Made by a program: the position numbers and the translations under genes. Shown here piece by piece: positions 60,601-64,000 of a DNA stretch of 64,000 nucleotides; the stretch's first letter is position 1, and each line of letters opens with the position of its first letter. A model generated the notes under the pieces. That model saw nothing but the letters and a program-made list of their open reading frames with translations. It had not been told where the DNA came from and did no database searches. Origin of the DNA: Cyclina sinensis (lineage: Eukaryota; Mollusca; Bivalvia; Venerida; Veneridae); contig JAAONU010000001.1 in assembly GCA_012932295.1 (NCBI GenBank), positions 45,233,134 through 45,297,133 on the forward strand, written 5' to 3'.

Positions 60601-63128
60601 AGATACATGTCGGAGATTCTCTTACTATATATTGATATAGATAACAAACAGTATGGTACCATTCTATATTGTAACACAATTTAATTACAGAAGTGTGAAT
60701 ATTCACTTTCTATACCAATTTAAGAATATAACTGAATATTAACTTTTAGGGAAAATGGACAAAACCCCCTACACTAGTTTTCCAGAGAGGAAAAAAACCC
60801 TACAACAATTAATCAGAGTGGACTAACCCCCTACTGTCTTTTTTCAAAGTGGACCAAACACCTTAACGCAAATGATGATTTGTGAACAGCATTGATGGAT
60901 AAAACTGTAGCAGGAATATGATGTGGTTTAACAGTGTAGTGTACATAATCATTACTATAGTAGTCGATAAAACAAGAAACAGTGCCAACATTTTATTTTT
61001 TATCTAACAAGTCAAACAATTGTTATGTTTACCACAAGCTGCATTATTTTCCTTGTACTCCTTAAATGATACATTTCACTGATAAATTACTCAATTAGTG
61101 CAAACAATTCCTTGTTTCAAAATAAATTTACATAATTTACATAATATGAGATCAAAGGCCGAAAACTGTATTATAAACATATGAAAGGTGATTGAGTAAA
61201 ATGTTTGAGTAATGAAGCATTAAAGACATCACATGTATTTATTAATACCTAAAGCAAGAAATGAAACACTGTATTCAGACAGCAGATCAGTGGTCCAGTG
61301 GTAACATGCTGGACTGGTAAGCCAAGGGTCTCCTCCTCTAACATTACTGTCTTTCGGATGAGACATTGAACCACAACCTAAAATAGCTTCTGCAGGAGGT
61401 GTTGGTCGTATGGGCAACTTGTACCAACAACGAAATAGCTCAAATAGATGGAGAGATAGACTGTATTCACAACTGTAATAATAATAAAAAATATTCAGGG
61501 GTGTTTGTCCACACTAATAAATTGATGTAGGGGGTTTTGTCCACTCTAATAAATTGATGTAGGGGGTTTTGTCTACTCTAATAGATGTAGGAAGTTTTGT
61601 CCACTCTATAAAATTTGTTTGTGGTTTTTGTCTTACATTCCACTTTTAGGTCTGTTTGTAAGTATATACAAACTTCGGTTAAAGGTTTTACAATCTCGAA
61701 TAGGAATATATAACACCTTTAAACATGGCTATAATCATTTAAGTTACAATAATTACCATGCCACATTAATTTTGGCTATATGGTTAAGGCGAGTAAAGAG
61801 GACAAACAATCCTACTGTAATATTTCTTATTAGCACCCCCACACCTCTAATTAGCGCCCCTAGGGTATTTTACAGAAGAAATCTTACCTCAGTGCATTTA
61901 ATATCTAGCAAAAGCCAGAACAAATAAGGAAATGCATAAAATTGAAATCACATTTAAATGTACACAGCAATCCTGAAACACAACTTTGACATGTGACCTA
62001 ATTTGTGACTGCAGGGGAAAAATCAATAATCCACCAAGGTCCTGTCATAAAAATTTGGTGACAGGTAACTTCCATATGAACTTCAATGATTGTGGGTGGA
62101 GTTTGAATTATTTATTATAAAACTTTTGTATGGGAATAAAGACTACTTGACAGGTCCCGGGAAATGAAATTTGATTTTTTTTGTTTTTGGTAACCCAATT
62201 GCAGCATGTTTAGTGGTTCTACTTAGTGCCTCCCTTTGGAAAAAATGCAAGCCCCCAGGGGCACTAATTAGAAACTATATGGTATTCAGAGATTCTCTTG
62301 ATACTTATTTTGGTCAGTAATTTTGCACATTATACAGTTTGCTTTTACATCCAATACCCTATAAACATTGTACATCTTATGATTTTTACTAAGAATTAGT
62401 ATACGAACATTTGTTTTATTAAATGATTTTAGCTTTAAAGCGTAATTTTTATTCAACTTTTGCAGCCTGCAATAAAAAGCAGCTATTTCTCATTTGCCAC
62501 ATATTTTCATGATTCCTTTTTATAAAGAATATTTAAACAAGAGAAGATGATTTAAATTATGCTGAAAAGTTGTTAAACTATATCTTACCTATTTTAGAGG
62601 AACTCTTGGAATCAAGCTCATGTTTCCAACAAAATGATCAGGGAATTTTGACTTGTATTACTGTTCATATTTGTTCAGCTATAGCAATGAGTATATTAAT
62701 TAAGTAAATTTTGCCGTGCTCCTTATGCATATTTTTTTGCACAATATATTGCCTTAAACATCACTTTTTGTTTTTTTCATTTCTGTATTTCCTGTCTTTC
62801 ATCTGACAAGCCAGTATTGAAGCTGAAAATCCAGCAGAAAATTCTATTTTTGGCACATAGAAGTTATCACATGTATGCTACATAGGTACTCCAATCAGTC
62901 AATCACTGATGGAGAGGGAATGAGGAAAGAATATACATGTATACAGTCCTGTAGACATCTTGACAGATGCTATTAGCTGAAAGATACATTCAGTGATTGC
63001 TTTTATTGATGCATGCTAATTCAGTCGTTAAATTTACTTTCAGACAAATTACTAATAAGAGAAAGATTTATGAGTACAAGCTTCGAAGAAAACAGAAAGT
63101 AAAAGAAGATTATCTTCAGTACATACAG
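57652..63128 (+). CDS. utp6: UTP6, small-subunit processome component (5' part only)
   Basis: Two coding exons are visible, 57652-57743 and 63044-63128, joined in phase (AG|A) across a 5.3 kb intron. The protein starts MAEFVNERIEEMLPELEQME and continues KLFSKEEIRQITNKRKIYEY to EDYLQYIQ. This matches the N-terminus of UTP6 (U3 snoRNA-associated protein 6): the IxERIE...LPELEQ helix, a LFS-x-x-EI turn and a K-x-x-x-x-EY-K-x-x-R segment. UTP6 is an HAT-repeat scaffold of the nucleolar UtpB subcomplex that processes 18S rRNA; the HAT repeats lie beyond the window. The last visible exon ends in phase 0 at a GTGAGG donor, and no further exon was recognised before 64000. Intron 1 is a sink for mobile elements. 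Confidence 0.88.
57799..57842 (+). other. G-rich tract near the start of utp6 intron 1
   Basis: GGGTGGGTGGTGGTGGTGAC leads to GGGATGGGAGG and then a run of about eleven G. At least four runs of three or more G lie within about 45 bp, fitting a potential G-quadruplex 55-100 nt after the first coding exon. Confidence 0.55.
58105..58909 (+). pseudogene. Non-LTR reverse transcriptase C-terminal fragment
   Basis: The first frame (about 58113-58210) gives RLFADDTIVYLTIKSQASAQ, with an intact FADD catalytic box, and LHNLEIWKK. A one-base frame change at about 58212-58220 moves to the second frame: EWSMEFNPDKCEVLRI, then AKNFGVTISSNLNWSSHI, RPQVEYCSTIWHP and SFFPRTIRLWNELP, ending at TAA 58909. This is the C-terminal half of the RT and thumb region of a jockey/CR1-like element common in invertebrates. 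The 5' part, including the endonuclease and ORF1, is absent, so the copy is truncated and inactive. Confidence 0.85.
58910..59050 (+). mobile_element. 3' UTR and tail of the non-LTR element
   Basis: Sequence after the RT stop runs to CCTGCCTAGTATAGTCAG and GACTTTTGGCAGTATGAAG, ending with GTTGAAG. The 36-bp block at 59002-59037 is identical to the one at 13372-13407, defining the 3' end of the element and its AGTTGA-type tail. Confidence 0.65.
59051..60060. other. utp6 intron 1 sequence, mostly unassigned
   Basis: No gene is supported. The stretch near 59875-59918 (GGGCTGGTGCCCTTAAAGC then AATTCATTGTCATTGTC) looks like another retroelement 3' end with a short repeated tail. Confidence 0.35.
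60100..60625 (-). pseudogene. Decayed PD-(D/E)xK-like fragment from a mobile element
   Basis: The minus strand reads TTLRPDIVIWRRSSKQVIMV, then ELTVPSEERTKEAFELKTLK and YQEL. After a frame change near 60290-60330 it continues VEVGCRGFPAQS and ALTKAAERASFCLWKL. The RPD...ELTVP spacing resembles a nuclease-like core, and the module is widespread in mobile-element-derived proteins of invertebrates. At least one frameshift breaks it. The parent element type is uncertain. Confidence 0.6.
60752..61615. mobile_element. Element with inverted arrays of a ~30-bp repeat at both ends
   Basis: The left end (60752-60865) has four degenerate copies of GTGGACAAAACCCCCTACA, spaced about 30 bp. The right end (61495-61612) has four copies of the reverse complement, TGTAGGGGGTTTTGTCCACT, also spaced about 30 bp. 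The 630-bp interior has no ORF of interest and contains a SINE copy at 61283-61440. This reads as a non-autonomous DNA element whose terminal inverted repeats are themselves short tandem arrays. Confidence 0.7.
61283..61440 (+). mobile_element. tRNA-derived SINE-like copy nested in the arrayed element
   Basis: GATCAGTGGTCCAGTGGTAA resembles an A box. It is followed by CTGTCTTTCGGATGAGACAT and GTCGTATGGGCAACTTGTAC, both shared with 43010-43260. The B box region is eroded. Confidence 0.55.
61616..63043. other. Rest of utp6 intron 1
   Basis: AT-rich sequence with no supported gene; a CCCCCAGGGGCAC-type block near 62252 may be a repeat remnant. The utp6 acceptor TTTACTTTCAG sits at its end. Confidence 0.4.
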
Positions 63129-64000
63129 GTGAGGTGTTTGGTACTTACATAGAACAATTGTTAAAAAAATGAAAGCTTCCGAACTGATCTGCATCATTTC
63201 TGTTTGAAGGAAATGCTTGTTGTTCGGATCCTTCATGTTGATGATCGGAAGGTTTTATATTAACAAACGGTCATTCGAGGCAGTGTTTTATAGGGCTCCT
63301 GATGGTCACTGGCAGGAACTTTAATAGCCTCTCATTTTTCTGCCCACATTCATTTAAACAGTTTATTGTAATTGTACATATCAGTGAGGAATGAAAGAAG
63401 TAAAGGGTCACATATAGTAAAACAATATGGTGACTAAATGAAGTGATGCAAATGAGCAATATGAAACAATAATATATAATTGTTGTGAGTTTCAGAATCA
63501 TGACACTGACTATGAATGACACAAGTTTAATGGTCAGTGTTTTGTTTTGTGACAAATTTTTCATTTGAAGGTCATCTGTATATTGTAAAAGTTTCTGTGA
63601 TTGAATGTCAATACTTGAGAGATATATTAATGCAGTTTGCATTGCCCCGACAGCCTCTTTAAAAAAAATTCACATTCAACCCTCAATCTCTAAATAAACA
63701 GGTAGATTTGTTACTCATTATTGCTATAGATAGGATTTATCAATTGTAGAATGTTGATGAACAAAGGGTATTTGAAAGCACGAATGCTGCAAAAAAGCAT
63801 ATGCAGGTTAACTTATTCTGAATTAGTTTCACTTTTTTAATACATACTGTAATTTTGAGATGTCTTCACTCCTATTGACTCTCATAGTTCAAGAACAAGG
63901 CTCATTTACTACAAACAATCCAAAGGTAAAAGAGTTATGGGTATGTAAATGCAAAGTCCTGTCTTAAAGGGCACAGAAGGACATGGGAGAAAAACGGCAG
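63129..64000 (+). other. utp6 intron 2 (open at the window edge)
   Basis: No segment encoding the next part of UTP6 was found, so the third exon is taken to lie outside the window. Open frames on the opposite strand show no recognisable domain. Confidence 0.45.

Overview
This is animal nuclear DNA, AT-rich and intron-rich, most likely from a bivalve mollusc. The bivalve call is an inference. It rests on intron/exon structure, on animal gene families, and on dispersed repeats of a style I associate with bivalve genomes: GACGG tracts ending at a GGGGGAGACATAAT-type end, repeats bounded by AGCTCACCTGAG and GGGCCATCATGGCCC, and several tRNA-derived SINEs. There is no bacterial, phage, CRISPR or rRNA content.

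Four protein-coding genes are supported exon by exon, with matching splice phases. (1) 3762-11871, minus: a 6-exon METTL24-like membrane-anchored methyltransferase (307 aa). (2) 14324-27931, plus: the complete 16-exon RNA-binding protein Unkempt (835 aa, six CCCH fingers plus a C-terminal RING). (3) 41891-55122, minus: a complete 19-exon folliculin-interacting protein, FNIP1/2 orthologue (1113 aa as read). (4) 57652-63128 and onward, plus: the first two coding exons of UTP6, an 18S rRNA processing factor; the gene runs off the right edge.

The METTL24-like/unk and FNIP/utp6 pairs are divergent, each about 2.5 kb apart. unk and FNIP are convergent across about 14 kb that holds candidate long 3' UTRs, a 43-bp minisatellite and nested repeats. 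I see no operon-like or functional cluster. Unkempt and FNIP both touch mTORC1-linked biology in other animals, but their adjacency here need not mean anything.

Mobile DNA sits mostly in introns and between genes. It includes a 2.5 kb fold-back element with arms of about 960 bp in a METTL24-like intron, a 128-bp hairpin element in an unk intron, two decayed non-LTR reverse transcriptase fragments on either side of the utp6 start, a decayed PD-(D/E)xK-like fragment, and an element with inverted arrays of a GGACAAAACCCCCTA motif in utp6 intron 1. The most noteworthy signals are the long fold-back, that arrayed inverted-repeat element, a duplicated peptide module in adjacent unk exons, a possible reading-frame break at the FNIP C-terminus, and a Cys/His patch in FNIP placed roughly where vertebrate FNIP1 has its FEM1B degron.
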